Shown here: piece by piece, positions 18,282-28,637 of the stretch
How positions within the stretch are numbered: position 1 is the first letter of the stretch
How the letters are laid out: each line of letters opens with the position of its first letter
Assembly (NCBI GenBank): GCA_946188345.1
Contig: CAMHUI010000019.1
Location: 1 to 43,803 of the forward strand
Reading direction: 5' to 3'
DNA length: 43,803 nucleotides
Origin: an uncultured Prevotellaceae bacterium
GTDB taxonomy: Bacteria; Bacteroidota; Bacteroidia; Bacteroidales; Bacteroidaceae
Position numbers and translations under genes: made by a program
Notes under the pieces: generated by a model
The model's input: the letters and a program-made list of their open reading frames with translations, nothing else
What the model was told of the DNA's origin: nothing
Database searches by the model: none

Positions 18282-19235
18282 ATGATTATGACAAAGATTG
18301 CACGACAACTTACCGACCTCATCGGCCACACTCCTCTGCTTGAGCTGGGCCGTTTCTCCGCAGCCCGGGGGCTTTCTGCTCCCCTTGTGGCGAAGGTGGA
18401 GTTTTTCAACCCCGGCGGCAGCGTGAAAGACCGCATCGCGCTGGCTATGATTGAAGATGCCGAGCGCAGGGGCATCCTGAAACCCGGAGCCACCATCGTA
18501 GAGCCTACCAGTGGCAATACCGGTGTGGGACTGGCCTTAGTGTCGGCCGTGAAGGGCTATCATCTCATCCTGACGATGCCCGAGACGATGAGCATTGAGC
18601 GCCGCAAGCTGGTGTCGGCCTATGGTGCCGAAGTACGTCTCACTCCCGGCAGTGAGGGAATGGCCGGAGCCATCAAGGCTGCCGGGCTGATTCGCGACTC
18701 AATCCCCGGCGCCGTCATCCTGCAGCAGTTTGAGAATCCCGCCAATCCTGCAGCCCACATAGCAACAACGGGGCAGGAAATCTGGCAGGACACCGGCGGA
18801 CTGGTCGACATCTTTGTGGCCGGAGTTGGCACGGGTGGCACCGTGTCGGGCGTGGGTAAGGCGCTGAAGGAGAAGAACCCGCAGGTGAAGATTGTTGCCG
18901 TGGAGCCCTTGTCATCTCCTGTCCTGAACGGGGGCAAGAGCGGGCCGCATAAGATTCAGGGCATCGGAGCCGGCTTTGTGCCGAAGACCTACGATGCCGC
19001 CTGCGTGGACGAAGTCATCGATGTGGCTAACGACGATGCCATTCTTACTGCCCGTCAGCTGGGACGCACCGAGGGCCTGCTCGTGGGCATCTCAGCCGGC
19101 GCCGCAGCCTGGGCCGCAGCGCAGGTCGCTGCACGTCCCGAGAACGAAGGCAAGCGCGTCGTCGTGCTGCTGCCCGACACCGGAGAGCGCTACCTTTCCA
19201 CAGTGCTCTACGACGAGGATGAGTATCCGCTGTAA
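18282..19235 (+). CDS. cysK: Cysteine synthase A (O-acetylserine sulfhydrylase)
   Basis: The PLP enzyme makes cysteine from O-acetylserine and sulfide. At 317 aa it is of usual size. The PLP-binding lysine is Lys49 in [11 protein letters not shown]. The substrate loop is PTSGNTG (75-81), the phosphate-binding loop [10 protein letters not shown], and the C-terminal region has the LVGISAGAA segment. The start may be the ATG at 18282 or at 18288 (MTKIARQL). It is a single gene with its own promoter and a strong terminator. Confidence 0.95.
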   Translation: MIMTKIARQLTDLIGHTPLLELGRFSAARGLSAPLVAKVEFFNPGGSVKDRIALAMIEDAERRGILKPGATIVEPTSGNTGVGLALVSAVKGYHLILTMPETMSIERRKLVSAYGAEVRLTPGSEGMAGAIKAAGLIRDSIPGAVILQQFENPANPAAHIATTGQEIWQDTGGLVDIFVAGVGTGGTVSGVGKALKEKNPQVKIVAVEPLSSPVLNGGKSGPHKIQGIGAGFVPKTYDAACVDEVIDVANDDAILTARQLGRTEGLLVGISAGAAAWAAAQVAARPENEGKRVVVLLPDTGERYLSTVLYDEDEYPL

Positions 19236-19253
19236 GCACCACCTTTCATCAAT

Positions 19254-19291
19254 AAAAAAGTTCAGGGGCCTCAAGCTCCTGAACTTTTTTT
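19254..19291 (+). terminator. Intrinsic terminator of cysK
   Basis: AAAAAAGTTCAGG pairs with CCTGAACTTTTTT and is followed by T. The A-run on the left makes it usable from the minus strand too, where the MG2 gene ends 55 bp away. Confidence 0.88.
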
Positions 19292-19345
19292 GTTCCGATA
19301 TGGTTGAGATATCACGAAATCGCGGCCTTCTCCTATCTGTTCTTC

Positions 19346-21910
19346 TTAGAACGAGCCGAAGACCGTCGCAGCCGGCTTCCCGTCGGTCAGCGTCTCCGCA
19401 GTGACGGTGACATAGGTTGTGTTGAAGCTGTTGTAGCAGCGTATGTTCACTTCCCCGTTCTCGTCGGTCAGCAGTGCCGGTGCCCAGAAGAGGGTTCTCC
19501 TGCGGTCTTCGCTATTGGCGACCGGCCCTTCGGGATACTCCGGCGCATAGAAGTCGGCCGGCAGGCTGTAGCCCTGGATGTAGGTGTTGCGGATGCCGTG
19601 TGTGGGTCGATAGCTTTTCGAGGCCATCCATCGGGGCTTCATCGTGAGGTCGCAGCGCACGAACTTCTCGTCGAGCAGGGTGTAGTCGGTGGAGTCCTGT
19701 TCTTCGGTGCGGCTGTTGGTGAAGAAGTCGTCGGCATCCTTTTCCGAGATGCGGTAGGTGTCTTTGTTGAACACCTTGGAGTGGCGGCCCATGATGTCGT
19801 TATAGAAGACAGCCGTTTCCATCATCTCCATGGTGCCTCGGTTGATGAATTCCTGTCCGATGATTTTCCCGTCGACGCTGTATTTGATTTCGGCTACTCC
19901 GTAGGTGGTGGCGTCGCGGTTGATCTTGGTCGGGTTCAGATGGTAGAGCAGGTCGGCAAAGTCGTCGGGCACGAACTTCCCTTCATCGCGCAGCCGGTCG
20001 AGAATCTGCGGGATGTCGTAGTAGGCCAAGATATCTCGTTCGAAGGCTTCGGTGTTTCGCAGCATGTTGCGGCGCTTCTTCGCCGTAACGACGACCTCGT
20101 CAATCATCTGGGCGTCGTAGGCTTCCGCTCCGATGCCGATGATAGAGTCAATCTCCTGCTGCACGGCCAGCGTGTCGGCCAGGAAGTCCCACTTGGGGTT
20201 CATCTCGTTGTAGTCGAGCTCGCGCAGGGTCGGTTCGAAGTTGCGGAAGAGGCTGACGCGCGAGTTGCGCGTGAACTTCTTCCCCTCGCGTTTGGTCTGA
20301 ATGAGCGACGAGGCGGTGCCATAGAATTCGTCGAGCGGCACGCTGAAGTATCCGAGTGAGTCGGTCATGGTGGAGCCTGCGATGTTGAAGGTGTCCTCCT
20401 GTGCGAGTATGGTGACGCCGAGGTTGCCCTGCTCCTTGCTGGTGAGGAATCCGCGCACCTGTCCGTAGAGCGTCAGCTGCTCTTCGGGCAGATAGCGAGG
20501 TGTGAAGTCTTTCTTTCCGAAGGCCACGCTCAAGTCGTGCTGTCGCCATCCGCGGATGAGCAGCAGGTTGTCGAGCAGCTTTCTCCGCGCTGCAGAGTTC
20601 TGCTCGAAATAGAAGCCCGGCTTGTTGATGTATCCGCGCAGGTCTGACGTGAGCAGCAGGTCGGTGGCCATGTTGTCGTCGGCAGCCAGATAGTCGCTGT
20701 CGATGCCGTCTCGGATGCTTACCGAGACGCTGGCTCCTGCGAGCGGTTTTCCCTCGCTGTCAGTCAGGCGGAGCTTCGTGTCGATGGGTCGGAAAGGCTC
20801 GAACATATGTCCGTCCACTTGTCCCTTCAAGACGTTCTGTGAGCGTGGGTATACGAAGCAGAACCGGTCGGCCAGCGTCTCTCCGTCGGCGTTCACGAGT
20901 GCGAGGCGGATGGTTCCGGCTGGCAGCTCAGCGGTCATCACCTTCAGGTGCCGGCTGTCCGACTGAGGGAAGTCTATCGGGATAAAAGTCTGCGGTACGC
21001 CCTGGGCGAAGACGAAGAGGGCCATAGGTTCGTCCTCCAGTCCCTTGCTTCGGCGCACGGTGATGTCGAAAGCCTCACCTCGGTTGGTGGCCTGCATGAC
21101 GTAGCCTTGCGGCTCGGCCTCGGGAAGGGTGAAGGTGAATTTCCTGCTTCCGCGGGTGAAGACCGCCTTGGCGGGCTTGCTTCCGGGCTCTGGCTGATAG
21201 ACAAAGGAGCCCATGCCGTCGTGGATGGTTCCGATGGTTGCCAGCTGCCGGCCGTCGTCGGTAAGGAGCTGTCCCTGTATGTTCACCCACCCCGAGTCGC
21301 GGTCGATGGCTTCGATGCCGACAACGGAGGGTACTCCCTCAACCAGCTGACCGCCTTCTGGGAAGAAACGCACGTTGAGAGCCTTGAGCTTTTCCTGCGG
21401 GCGTTGCTTCATGCTGGCATCCATGTTGTAGTGGGCGATGCCGCGCGGCTCATCCATGGAGAGGCGTTTGCGGTAGACGGGGACTGTCCTTGAATAGTAA
21501 GAGACATCGTCGCCGAAAGCCAGCATCCACTTGGTATAGGCGCGAATCTCGTAATAGCCCGTGAAGAAGGCACTGGCCAGGGAAATCTGTCCGTGGCCCT
21601 CGCCCTTGTCGAGCCTGACGATTTGCCGTTCGCGCACGTTGCCCAGCTGGTCGACCAGCTCCACATAGAGCGGCTTGCTGATGAGGCTCGGCTGAAGGGT
21701 GACAGGATTGACCACGGTGGCCTTATACCAGATGGTGTCACCTTGAAAGTAGCTGGTGTTGTCGAGATGCAGGTGAACCTTCTCGCGGGGCCAGTTCTTG
21801 GCAAACTCCTGGGCGTGAGCAAAAAGACGGTCGAACACAGATTCCGTCTGTGCCTCGACCGTCATAGTGATGATGGTTGCTGCAAAAGCCAGCAGCGTTC
21901 TCTTTTTCAT
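19346..21910 (-). CDS. Exported MG2-domain protein with TonB-plug-like motif
   Basis: The 854-aa protein has a signal peptide (MKKRTLLAFAATIITMTVEAQ). An MG2-like beta-sandwich of the alpha-2-macroglobulin type follows (about 40-140, KVHLHLDNTSYFQGDTIWYKA), then several Ig-like or carboxypeptidase-regulatory-like sandwiches (for example RLTDSEGKPLAGASVSVSI). At about 601-612 the sequence IDEVVVTAKKRRN matches the start of a TonB-dependent receptor plug, but no 22-strand barrel follows; the protein ends after about 240 more residues. Such hybrids are widespread in Bacteroidota and uncharacterised. A periplasmic or outer-membrane location is likely. It lies 50 bp after nhaD with no promoter visible, so they are probably co-transcribed. 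Confidence 0.75.
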   Translation of the reverse strand: MKKRTLLAFAATIITMTVEAQTESVFDRLFAHAQEFAKNWPREKVHLHLDNTSYFQGDTIWYKATVVNPVTLQPSLISKPLYVELVDQLGNVRERQIVRLDKGEGHGQISLASAFFTGYYEIRAYTKWMLAFGDDVSYYSRTVPVYRKRLSMDEPRGIAHYNMDASMKQRPQEKLKALNVRFFPEGGQLVEGVPSVVGIEAIDRDSGWVNIQGQLLTDDGRQLATIGTIHDGMGSFVYQPEPGSKPAKAVFTRGSRKFTFTLPEAEPQGYVMQATNRGEAFDITVRRSKGLEDEPMALFVFAQGVPQTFIPIDFPQSDSRHLKVMTAELPAGTIRLALVNADGETLADRFCFVYPRSQNVLKGQVDGHMFEPFRPIDTKLRLTDSEGKPLAGASVSVSIRDGIDSDYLAADDNMATDLLLTSDLRGYINKPGFYFEQNSAARRKLLDNLLLIRGWRQHDLSVAFGKKDFTPRYLPEEQLTLYGQVRGFLTSKEQGNLGVTILAQEDTFNIAGSTMTDSLGYFSVPLDEFYGTASSLIQTKREGKKFTRNSRVSLFRNFEPTLRELDYNEMNPKWDFLADTLAVQQEIDSIIGIGAEAYDAQMIDEVVVTAKKRRNMLRNTEAFERDILAYYDIPQILDRLRDEGKFVPDDFADLLYHLNPTKINRDATTYGVAEIKYSVDGKIIGQEFINRGTMEMMETAVFYNDIMGRHSKVFNKDTYRISEKDADDFFTNSRTEEQDSTDYTLLDEKFVRCDLTMKPRWMASKSYRPTHGIRNTYIQGYSLPADFYAPEYPEGPVANSEDRRRTLFWAPALLTDENGEVNIRCYNSFNTTYVTVTAETLTDGKPAATVFGSF

Positions 21911-21960
21911 GTCGGGTGTTTTTGTGGGTTATGTGCGCTGCGGCGCAGTGCTTTGGCGTG

Positions 21961-23316
21961 TTAGAGCGGGGTGGTGAAGATGAAGGAGCGCAGCACCCAG
22001 TAGCAGAAGATGCCTGCGATGTAGCCTACGAAGGCCACCCATGTAATCTTCTTCATATACCATCCGAAGGTAATCTTCTCGAGTCCCATGACGACGACGC
22101 CTGCAGCCGAGCCGATGATAAGCATCGAGCCGCCCACGCCGGCGCAGTAGGCCAGCAACTGCCAGAAGACACCGTCGACGGCCATGTCGCCGACAGCTTG
22201 AACGGGATACATGCCCATGCAGCCTGCCACGAGGGGTACGTTGTCGACAATGCTCGAGAGAACGCCGATGATGCCAGTTACCAGATAGTGGTTGCCCTCG
22301 AAGGTCACGTCGAGACCCTTGCCCAGAGCGGTCAGCACACCGATGGTCTCCAGACAGGCCACGGCCATGAGGATGCCGAGGAAGAAGAGGATGGTCGACA
22401 TGTCGATGCGCGAAAGCATGTTGGTCACTCGCTTTTGCATGGCTCCCTTTTCTTCCTTCTGCTTCAGGTTGGCATAGAAGATCTCGGTCACCGTCCATAG
22501 GACGCCGAGCACGAGCAGGATGCCGATGAACGGAGGCAGATGAGTGATGCTCTTGAAAATGGGCACGAAGATGAGTCCGCCGACACCGAGGAAGAAGATG
22601 GTCTTTCGCTGGGCTGAGGTCAGGTCGCTGGCCTGAACGCTCTGGGCCTGCTCCTTCGTGAAGGCGAGTTCGCCCTTGAGGCTCAGCGAGAGGATGTAGG
22701 CAGGGATGACCATTGAGACAAGCGACGGGATGAAGATTTCGCTGATGACACCTGCGGCGGTGATGACTCCCTTGTTCCAAAGCATGATGGTAGTGACGTC
22801 GCCGATGGGCGAGAAGGCACCGCCGGAGTTGGCTGCGATGATGACAAGGGCTGCATAGATCATGCGGTCTTTCTTGTCATTGACGAGCTTGCGCAGTATC
22901 ATTATCATCACGATAGACGTGGTGAGGTTGTCGAGAATGGCGGAAAGGATGAAAGTCATGAAGGCAATTCTCCAGAGCAGGGCACGCTTACTCTTGGTCT
23001 GCAGGGTGTCGCGCACGAAGTTGAACCCCCCGTTCTGGTCGACGAGTTCAACGATGGTCATGGCGCCCATGAGGAAGAAGAGCGTGGTAGAGGTGGCGCC
23101 GAGGTGGCGCTCAATCTCCTCGCTGACGATGAGAGCCTTGCCTTCGCCAATGGCTGCGGCGAGGTATTGGGCCGGGTCAATCATGAACAGCGTCCAGCAG
23201 GCTACGAACATCAGCAGGGCGATGGCGGCCTTGTTGACTTTGGTTACACTCTCGATGGCTATGCAGAAATAGCCCAAGCAGAATACGATTACAATCGCAA
23301 GTGTCAGTGATGTCAT
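21961..23316 (-). CDS. nhaD: NhaD-type sodium/proton antiporter
   Basis: This ion-transporter-superfamily antiporter expels Na+ in exchange for H+. The 451-aa protein has about 12 hydrophobic segments. Recognisable NhaD stretches are FLMGAMTIVELVDQNGGF, SAILDNLTTSIVMIMIL (a DNxTTxI site) and GVLSSIVDNVPLVAGCMGMYP (a second DN motif), plus AANSGGAFSPIGDVTT. These paired N/D-containing re-entrant loops are the expected ion site. It starts 49 nt after a TAACTTTG box. The MG2-domain gene follows in the same unit. Confidence 0.92.
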   Translation of the reverse strand: MTSLTLAIVIVFCLGYFCIAIESVTKVNKAAIALLMFVACWTLFMIDPAQYLAAAIGEGKALIVSEEIERHLGATSTTLFFLMGAMTIVELVDQNGGFNFVRDTLQTKSKRALLWRIAFMTFILSAILDNLTTSIVMIMILRKLVNDKKDRMIYAALVIIAANSGGAFSPIGDVTTIMLWNKGVITAAGVISEIFIPSLVSMVIPAYILSLSLKGELAFTKEQAQSVQASDLTSAQRKTIFFLGVGGLIFVPIFKSITHLPPFIGILLVLGVLWTVTEIFYANLKQKEEKGAMQKRVTNMLSRIDMSTILFFLGILMAVACLETIGVLTALGKGLDVTFEGNHYLVTGIIGVLSSIVDNVPLVAGCMGMYPVQAVGDMAVDGVFWQLLAYCAGVGGSMLIIGSAAGVVVMGLEKITFGWYMKKITWVAFVGYIAGIFCYWVLRSFIFTTPL

Positions 23317-23365
23317 TTTGTTTCTTTATTTTTTTGTCGTTATTTCTTTTTTTTAAAAGGCGCGG

Positions 23366-23373
23366 CAAAGTTA
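23366..23373 (-). promoter_or_regulatory. Promoter -7 box of nhaD
   Basis: TAACTTTG on the minus strand, with CTTG near the -33 position. Confidence 0.65.
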
Positions 23374-23531
23374 CGAAATAAAGTTGAAAGGCGCAAGTGG
23401 GGCGTGCTTGAAAACACAAGGCAGACGGCAAAAAATGTCCGTTTTTTCCGAGAATTGTTCTTACTTTCGGTTTTTTGCAATCTGAATGTTACATTTTTGT
23501 TTATTTTTTTTGCTATTTTCAGAAAAGTTTA

Positions 23532-23539
23532 TATCTTTG
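23532..23539 (+). promoter_or_regulatory. Promoter of the second OmpA gene
   Basis: TATCTTTG at -7, with TTTG at 23509-23512 as the -33 element (19-nt spacing). The ATG is 49 nt downstream. Confidence 0.72.
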
Positions 23540-23588
23540 CAACGTTCATTGAATAATATTAACGTTAAATAACCCAATTTTAGACAAC

Positions 23589-24671
23589 ATGAAAAGTATT
23601 AAAACACTTATGACGCTGTTGGCCATGATGGTGGCCCTGACTGCGTCTGCACAGGAGAGAGACTATCATCTGTATCCCTACGGCTTCGTAGGCATCCAGG
23701 GTGGTTTGATGAAGAACTACAGCGGAACCGTTCCCGAGCGCAAGATTGCTCCCGAGGCAGCTCTGTCGCTGGGTTATTTCTTCACTCAGGAAGTAGGAAC
23801 CCGCCTGACTGGTGCTGGCACCATGTGGAAGGTTGACACACCTGACGGCGAATATGACAGCAAGATGCTCGATCTGAGCCTCGACCTGCTGCTCAACTTC
23901 TCCAACATCCTGTTCCCCAACCGCCACAATGCCGTCAATGTCATCGGTGTCTTCGGCATGCCTTGGCAGATTATTACTCCTCATACCTACATTGACACCT
24001 ACGGAGGTACACAGGTTCAGGATTATGACAAGTGGAACCGCGGATGGAAAGGCGGTGGTATGCTCGAGTTTGACATCGCCAAGCACTGGGGCCTGAACAT
24101 CGAGGCTGGTTCTATCTATATGAACAACCGTCAGCACAGCGCTGCCAACAAAAACCGCTGGTGGCCCTATGCTATGGCCGGCCTGAGCTATAAGTTCGGC
24201 TTCAAGAAGAAGCACGTGGCTGAGCCCGTCGTCGAGGAATACGTCGCTCCCGAGCCTGAGCCCGCACCCGCACCCGCTCCGAAACCCGTTGTGGTTGAGA
24301 AGAAGGAAGAGCCCGCTCCTGCTCCCGCACCTGCCCCCAAGGCTCCTGCAAAGATTGAGAAGAACATCTTCTTCGCCCTGAACAAGGCCGACCTGCAGAG
24401 CGCCGAGAAGGTGAAAATCAACGACATCGTTGAGTTTGCCAAGGCTAACCCCGAGGCTAAGTTCACCGTTACCGGTTATGCCGACAAGGGTACGGGTAAT
24501 GCAACCGTCAACAAGCGCGTCGCCGAGCGTCGTGCTCAGACTGTGAAGACGCAGCTCGTCTACGGCGGTGTTGAGGCTACCCGCATCACCACCGACGCCA
24601 AGGGCGACACTGTTCAGCCCTTCGCCAACAACGACGAGAACCGCGTCGTCATCGTAGTAGGCAAGGAGTAA
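23589..24671 (+). CDS. OmpA-family outer-membrane protein 2
   Basis: The 360-aa protein has a signal peptide (ending near ALTASAQ, about residue 21) and a roughly 180-residue beta-barrel. A proline-alanine hinge (about 215-255, EPEPAPAPAPKP and PAPAPAPAPKAPAK) leads to the C-terminal OmpA domain (NIFFALNKADL, VTGYADKGTGNATVNKRVAERRAQTV, NRVVIVV). It tethers the outer membrane to peptidoglycan. It differs from OmpA protein 1, which has a coiled coil in place of the proline-rich hinge. It is a single-gene unit. Confidence 0.92.
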   Translation: MKSIKTLMTLLAMMVALTASAQERDYHLYPYGFVGIQGGLMKNYSGTVPERKIAPEAALSLGYFFTQEVGTRLTGAGTMWKVDTPDGEYDSKMLDLSLDLLLNFSNILFPNRHNAVNVIGVFGMPWQIITPHTYIDTYGGTQVQDYDKWNRGWKGGGMLEFDIAKHWGLNIEAGSIYMNNRQHSAANKNRWWPYAMAGLSYKFGFKKKHVAEPVVEEYVAPEPEPAPAPAPKPVVVEKKEEPAPAPAPAPKAPAKIEKNIFFALNKADLQSAEKVKINDIVEFAKANPEAKFTVTGYADKGTGNATVNKRVAERRAQTVKTQLVYGGVEATRITTDAKGDTVQPFANNDENRVVIVVGKE

Positions 24672-24690
24672 TCCACTCTCCATAACCCCA

Positions 24691-24750
24691 TCCGTCGAGG
24701 GATGGCAGGCCATGTCAGCGAGTATGGCCCGCCGTCTCTCGGCTTTTTTA
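24691..24750 (+). terminator. Terminator of OmpA gene 2
   Basis: A long imperfect stem (GGCAGGCCAT against ATGGCCCGCC, extended by pairing of GAGGG with CTCTC) is followed by seven T. Confidence 0.7.
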
Positions 24751-24954
24751 TGCCCTTCGCCATCTCGTCCTCCACCTTTCTCTGATAGTTTACTTAGCGA
24801 CTATCCGGATATCAGCAGCTGAGAAAGTGGACATTCCCCAGCTTGCTGCATGATGGCGGACGTCTGCATGGCTCTTTCGGGCGGAAGTAGTAAAAAATCG
24901 CGTGTACATATTAAATAAATGCTGCAAATTCTTTCCCAAAACTCAAAATTGTTG

Positions 24955-24962
24955 TAACTTTG
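24955..24962 (+). promoter_or_regulatory. Promoter -7 box of the CPA2 antiporter gene
   Basis: TAACTTTG lies only 5 nt before the likely ATG at 24968, so the transcript would start at or next to the start codon. The -33 position reads CTTTC. Confidence 0.5.
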
Positions 24963-24967
24963 CAGCA

Positions 24968-27091
24968 ATGATAGACTTGTCCCAGTACTTCCCCATCACC
25001 AACCCCACGCTCATCTTCTTCGTGGTGTTGCTGATAGTGCTGTTTGCCCCCATCATCATGGGCAAGCTGCGCATTCCGCATATCATCGGCATGGTGCTTG
25101 CCGGCGTGCTCGTGGGGCAGTATGGCCTGAACGTCCTCTCGCGCGACGACTCGTTTGAACTCTTCGGCAAGGTGGGGCTGTTCTATATCATGTTTCTCGC
25201 CGCCCTTGAGATGGATATGGACGGTTTCCGCAAGAGCACAGGCCGTATGGCCCTATTCGGACTGTTCTCGGCGGGCATCCCCTTCCTAATGACCTATGCG
25301 GCCGGCGCCACCCTTCTGGGCTATTCCCTGCCGGCATCCCTGCTGCTCAGCTGCATCATGGCATCGAACACCCTCATAGCCTACCCGATAGTGGGGCGCT
25401 ACGGCCTCTCGCGGAAGCCCAGCGTCACCCTCAGCGTAGGCGCCACAATGGTGGCCCTGCTGCTGTCGCTCATCGTCATGGCAGCCCTCGTCTCCTCCTT
25501 CCATGGCGGCAGCGGACTGCTCTTTTGGCTATGGTTCGCCGGAAAACTCGTCGCTTATGTCGCCTTCGTCGTCATGGCCATCCCGCGGCTCACACGCTGG
25601 TTCCTGCGTCGATATAGCGATGCCGTCATGCAGTTCATCTTCATCCTGGCGATGATGTTTATGAGCGCCGCCCTGAGCGAGGCCATCGGCATCGAGGGCA
25701 TCTTCGGAGCCTTCATGGCAGGTCTCATCCTCAACCGCTACATCCCCCGTCTGTCGCCCCTGATGAACCGACTTGAGTTCATCGGCAACGCTCTCTTCAT
25801 ACCCTACTTCCTTATTGGCGTCGGTATGCTCATCAACGTGCGACTGCTCTTCCAGGGCGGAAACATCGTCTGGGTGGTGTTTGTCATCGTGTTCATCGGT
25901 ACCGTGGGTAAGGCCCTGGCCGCCTACCTCTCGGCACGCCTCTTCCGCCTGCCGCTGTCGTCGGCCCACATGATGTTCGGCCTGACCTCCGCCCATGCCG
26001 CCGCAGCCATCGCCATGGTGATGGTGGGCATGAAGCTCGAGACTACACCAGGCCAATACCTCGTAGGCGACGACATGCTCAACGGAGTCGTCATCATGAT
26101 ACTCTTTACCTGCGTCATCTCGACCCTCGTCACCGAGCGCGCCGCTCAGTGCATCACCATGCGCGACCAGGACATGGTGAGCGACAACAGCCACGTAGAC
26201 GACGAGAAAATGCTCGTGCCCGTGAAGTACCCCGAGTATGCCAATCGGCTCATTAACATGGCCATTCTCATGCGCAACGAGAAACTCAACCGCGAGATAG
26301 TGGCCCTCAACGTCGTCTATGACGACCAGCAGATGCGCCGCAACCAAGAGAAGGGCGAGCGACTGCTCGAACAGGTGGTGGGCTATGCCGCCGCCGCCGA
26401 CGTGAGGCTGCAGACCCAAGTGCGCGTGGCTGCCAACATCGCCAACGGCATCAAGCACGCCTTCAAGGAGTTCAACGCATCCGAAATACTCATCGGCATG
26501 CACACCCACAAAGAGGTGTCGAACAAGTTTTGGGGCGAGTTCCACCAAAGCCTCTTCAACGGACTCAGCCGGCAAATCATCATGGCCCGACTCATCCACC
26601 CGCTCAACACCATCCGCCGCATACAGGTAGCCGTGCCATCGAGAGCCCAGTTCGAGCCTGGCTTCCGCCGATGGCTGGAGCGACTGGCACGGCTGGCCTA
26701 CAACCTCGACTGCCGAATCGTCTTCCACGGCCGCAGCGACACTCTTGAGCACATCCGGGTCTACATGGAAACCCGCCACCAGGGCGTAAGGGCGGAATAC
26801 GGCTCGATGGAACACTGGAACGAGATGCCCCAACTCGCAACAACCATCCACGAAGACCACCTCTTCGTCGTCGTCACCGCACGCAAGGGAACCGTATCCT
26901 ATAAGAACGCCCAGGAGCGCCTGCCCGAGGAACTGACGAAATTCTTCTCAGGCGCCAACCTCATGATTATCTTCCCCGACCAGTATGGCGACGCCATGGA
27001 CGAGATGACCTTCTCTCAGCCGCAACACACCGAGGAACACAGCTACTACGACATCCTTGTCAAGTGGCTTAAAAACATCATCAAGATATGA
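24968..27091 (+). CDS. CPA2-family cation:proton antiporter with tandem UspA-like domain
   Basis: The 707-aa protein from the ATG at 24968 has about 12-13 membrane segments in its first 400 residues, in the style of KefB/NhaS-type CPA2 exchangers ([44 protein letters not shown]). The soluble C-terminal 280 residues look like two universal-stress-protein folds ([44 protein letters not shown]). Such tails usually sense nucleotides or signalling molecules and gate the exchanger. A longer in-frame reading from 24902 would cross the promoter and is rejected. Its stop overlaps the start of the ABC ATPase gene. Substrate (Na+ or K+) cannot be told. Confidence 0.88.
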   Translation: MIDLSQYFPITNPTLIFFVVLLIVLFAPIIMGKLRIPHIIGMVLAGVLVGQYGLNVLSRDDSFELFGKVGLFYIMFLAALEMDMDGFRKSTGRMALFGLFSAGIPFLMTYAAGATLLGYSLPASLLLSCIMASNTLIAYPIVGRYGLSRKPSVTLSVGATMVALLLSLIVMAALVSSFHGGSGLLFWLWFAGKLVAYVAFVVMAIPRLTRWFLRRYSDAVMQFIFILAMMFMSAALSEAIGIEGIFGAFMAGLILNRYIPRLSPLMNRLEFIGNALFIPYFLIGVGMLINVRLLFQGGNIVWVVFVIVFIGTVGKALAAYLSARLFRLPLSSAHMMFGLTSAHAAAAIAMVMVGMKLETTPGQYLVGDDMLNGVVIMILFTCVISTLVTERAAQCITMRDQDMVSDNSHVDDEKMLVPVKYPEYANRLINMAILMRNEKLNREIVALNVVYDDQQMRRNQEKGERLLEQVVGYAAAADVRLQTQVRVAANIANGIKHAFKEFNASEILIGMHTHKEVSNKFWGEFHQSLFNGLSRQIIMARLIHPLNTIRRIQVAVPSRAQFEPGFRRWLERLARLAYNLDCRIVFHGRSDTLEHIRVYMETRHQGVRAEYGSMEHWNEMPQLATTIHEDHLFVVVTARKGTVSYKNAQERLPEELTKFFSGANLMIIFPDQYGDAMDEMTFSQPQHTEEHSYYDILVKWLKNIIKI

Positions 27092-27741
27092 TAACCATCA
27101 GCAATATCACCAAGAGCTTCGGCTCGCTGCAGGTGCTCAAAGGAATCGACCTGCACATTGAGCGCGGAGAAGTAGTCAGCATCGTCGGCCCCAGCGGAGC
27201 CGGAAAGACAACACTGCTGCAAATCATCGGTACACTCGACAGACCCGACACAGGCACCGTTTGCGTCGACGGAGTAGACACGACAACTCTCTCGCGAAAG
27301 AAGCTTGCCGACTTCCGCAACCAGCACATCGGATTCGTCTTCCAGTTCCATCAGCTCCTGCCCGAGTTCACGGCCATCGAGAACATCATGATTCCTGCCT
27401 TTATAGCTGGCAAGAGTCAGAAAGAGGCCCGCCAGCGCGCACTCGAGCTACTCACTTTCATGGGGTTGGCCGACCGCGCCGACCACAAGCCCGCCGAACT
27501 CAGCGGCGGAGAGAAGCAACGTGTGGCAGTGGCTCGCGCACTCATGAACAATCCCGCCGTCATCCTTGCCGACGAACCATCAGGATCCCTCGACTCTAAA
27601 AACAAGGCAGAACTCCACCAACTGTTCTTTGACCTGCGCGACCGGTACGGACAGACATTTGTCATCGTTACCCACGACGAGACACTTGCCGGCATCACCG
27701 ACAGAACCATCAAAATGAAAGACGGAATGCTCGAAGACTGA
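27088..27741 (+). CDS. LolD-like ABC transporter ATP-binding protein
   Basis: The 217-aa ATPase has Walker [11 protein letters not shown]-loop in [14 protein letters not shown], signature [15 protein letters not shown], Walker [10 protein letters not shown] with D-loop SLDSKN, and the switch His in VTHDE. This pattern is that of the LolD/MacB/FtsE group, which drives lipoprotein release or mechanical work at the inner membrane. No LolC/E-type permease is nearby. The ATG overlaps the antiporter stop (ATGA), which suggests co-translation though the two proteins have no known joint role. Confidence 0.88.
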   Translation: MITISNITKSFGSLQVLKGIDLHIERGEVVSIVGPSGAGKTTLLQIIGTLDRPDTGTVCVDGVDTTTLSRKKLADFRNQHIGFVFQFHQLLPEFTAIENIMIPAFIAGKSQKEARQRALELLTFMGLADRADHKPAELSGGEKQRVAVARALMNNPAVILADEPSGSLDSKNKAELHQLFFDLRDRYGQTFVIVTHDETLAGITDRTIKMKDGMLED

Positions 27742-27812
27742 ACACCCGTCAATAATTAGCCCGTGCAGCCGAAAATACCACTATATTATTTCCGAAAAAC
27801 GAAAAAAATGTG

Positions 27813-27820
27813 TAATTTTG
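27813..27820 (+). promoter_or_regulatory. Promoter -7 box of the tpiA operon
   Basis: TAATTTTG matches the -7 consensus, with TTTC near the -33 position. tpiA starts 52 nt downstream. Confidence 0.7.
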
Positions 27821-27872
27821 CACGGCAATACAAGCAACACATTATCAATATTCATAAATCAAAAGAAAAGAA

Positions 27873-28631
27873 ATGAGAAAGAAAATTGTAGCAGGTAACT
27901 GGAAAATGAACATGAACCTGCAAGACGGGCTGGCACTGGCCAATGAACTCAACGAAACACTCACCGCAGAAAAGCCCAACTGCGACGTCGTCATCTGCAC
28001 ACCTTTCATCCATCTGGCAAGCATCGCCAGCTTCCTCAATCAGGAAGTCATCGGACTCGGAGCAGAAAACTGCGCCGACAAGGAAAAGGGTGCCTTCACA
28101 GGCGAAGTAAGCGCAGAGATGGTTAAGTCGACAGGTGCACAGTACGTTATCCTCGGCCACTCCGAGCGTCGCGAATACTACAAGGAGACTCCCGAAGTGC
28201 TCAAAGAGAAGGTGCTCCTCGCACTGAAGAACGGCCTGAAGGTAATCTTCTGCATCGGCGAAACCCTCGAAGAGCGCGAGGCCAACAAGCAGAACGCCGT
28301 CGTTAAGGCTGAACTCGAAGGCAGCGTCTTCAACCTCACTGAAGAGGAATTCAAGAACATCATCATTGCCTACGAACCCATCTGGGCCATTGGAACAGGC
28401 AAGACCGCTACCGCTGAGCAGGCAGAGGAAATACACGCTTACATCCGCAGCATCGTAGCAGAGAAATACGGCCAGAAGGTTGCCGACGAGACTAGCATCC
28501 TCTATGGAGGCTCTTGCAAGGCATCCAATGCCCCCGAGCTCTTTGCAAAGCCCGACATCGACGGTGGACTCATTGGCGGAGCCTCGCTGAAGGCTGCCGA
28601 CTTCAAGGGCATCATCGACGCCTGGAAATAA
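27873..28631 (+). CDS. tpiA: Triosephosphate isomerase
   Basis: The glycolytic enzyme interconverts dihydroxyacetone phosphate and glyceraldehyde 3-phosphate. The 252-aa barrel has all catalytic residues: Lys11 in AGNWKMN, His96 in GHSERR and Glu168 in [14 protein letters not shown], followed by the phosphate loop [10 protein letters not shown]. The codon use is biased to common codons, in line with high expression. It heads an operon with a SPOR protein 6 bp downstream and folE. Confidence 0.97.
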   Translation: MRKKIVAGNWKMNMNLQDGLALANELNETLTAEKPNCDVVICTPFIHLASIASFLNQEVIGLGAENCADKEKGAFTGEVSAEMVKSTGAQYVILGHSERREYYKETPEVLKEKVLLALKNGLKVIFCIGETLEEREANKQNAVVKAELEGSVFNLTEEEFKNIIIAYEPIWAIGTGKTATAEQAEEIHAYIRSIVAEKYGQKVADETSILYGGSCKASNAPELFAKPDIDGGLIGGASLKAADFKGIIDAWK

Positions 28632-28637
28632 TACTGT

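Noticed and set aside
24902..24967. Longer N-terminus for the CPA2 antiporter
   Set aside because: It would include the TAACTTTG promoter box and adds a non-membrane Cys/Lys-rich stretch not expected in the family.
25529..26860. 443-codon minus-strand frame opposite the CPA2 antiporter
   Set aside because: Translation is His/Glu/Val-rich without domains and lies entirely within the real antiporter gene.
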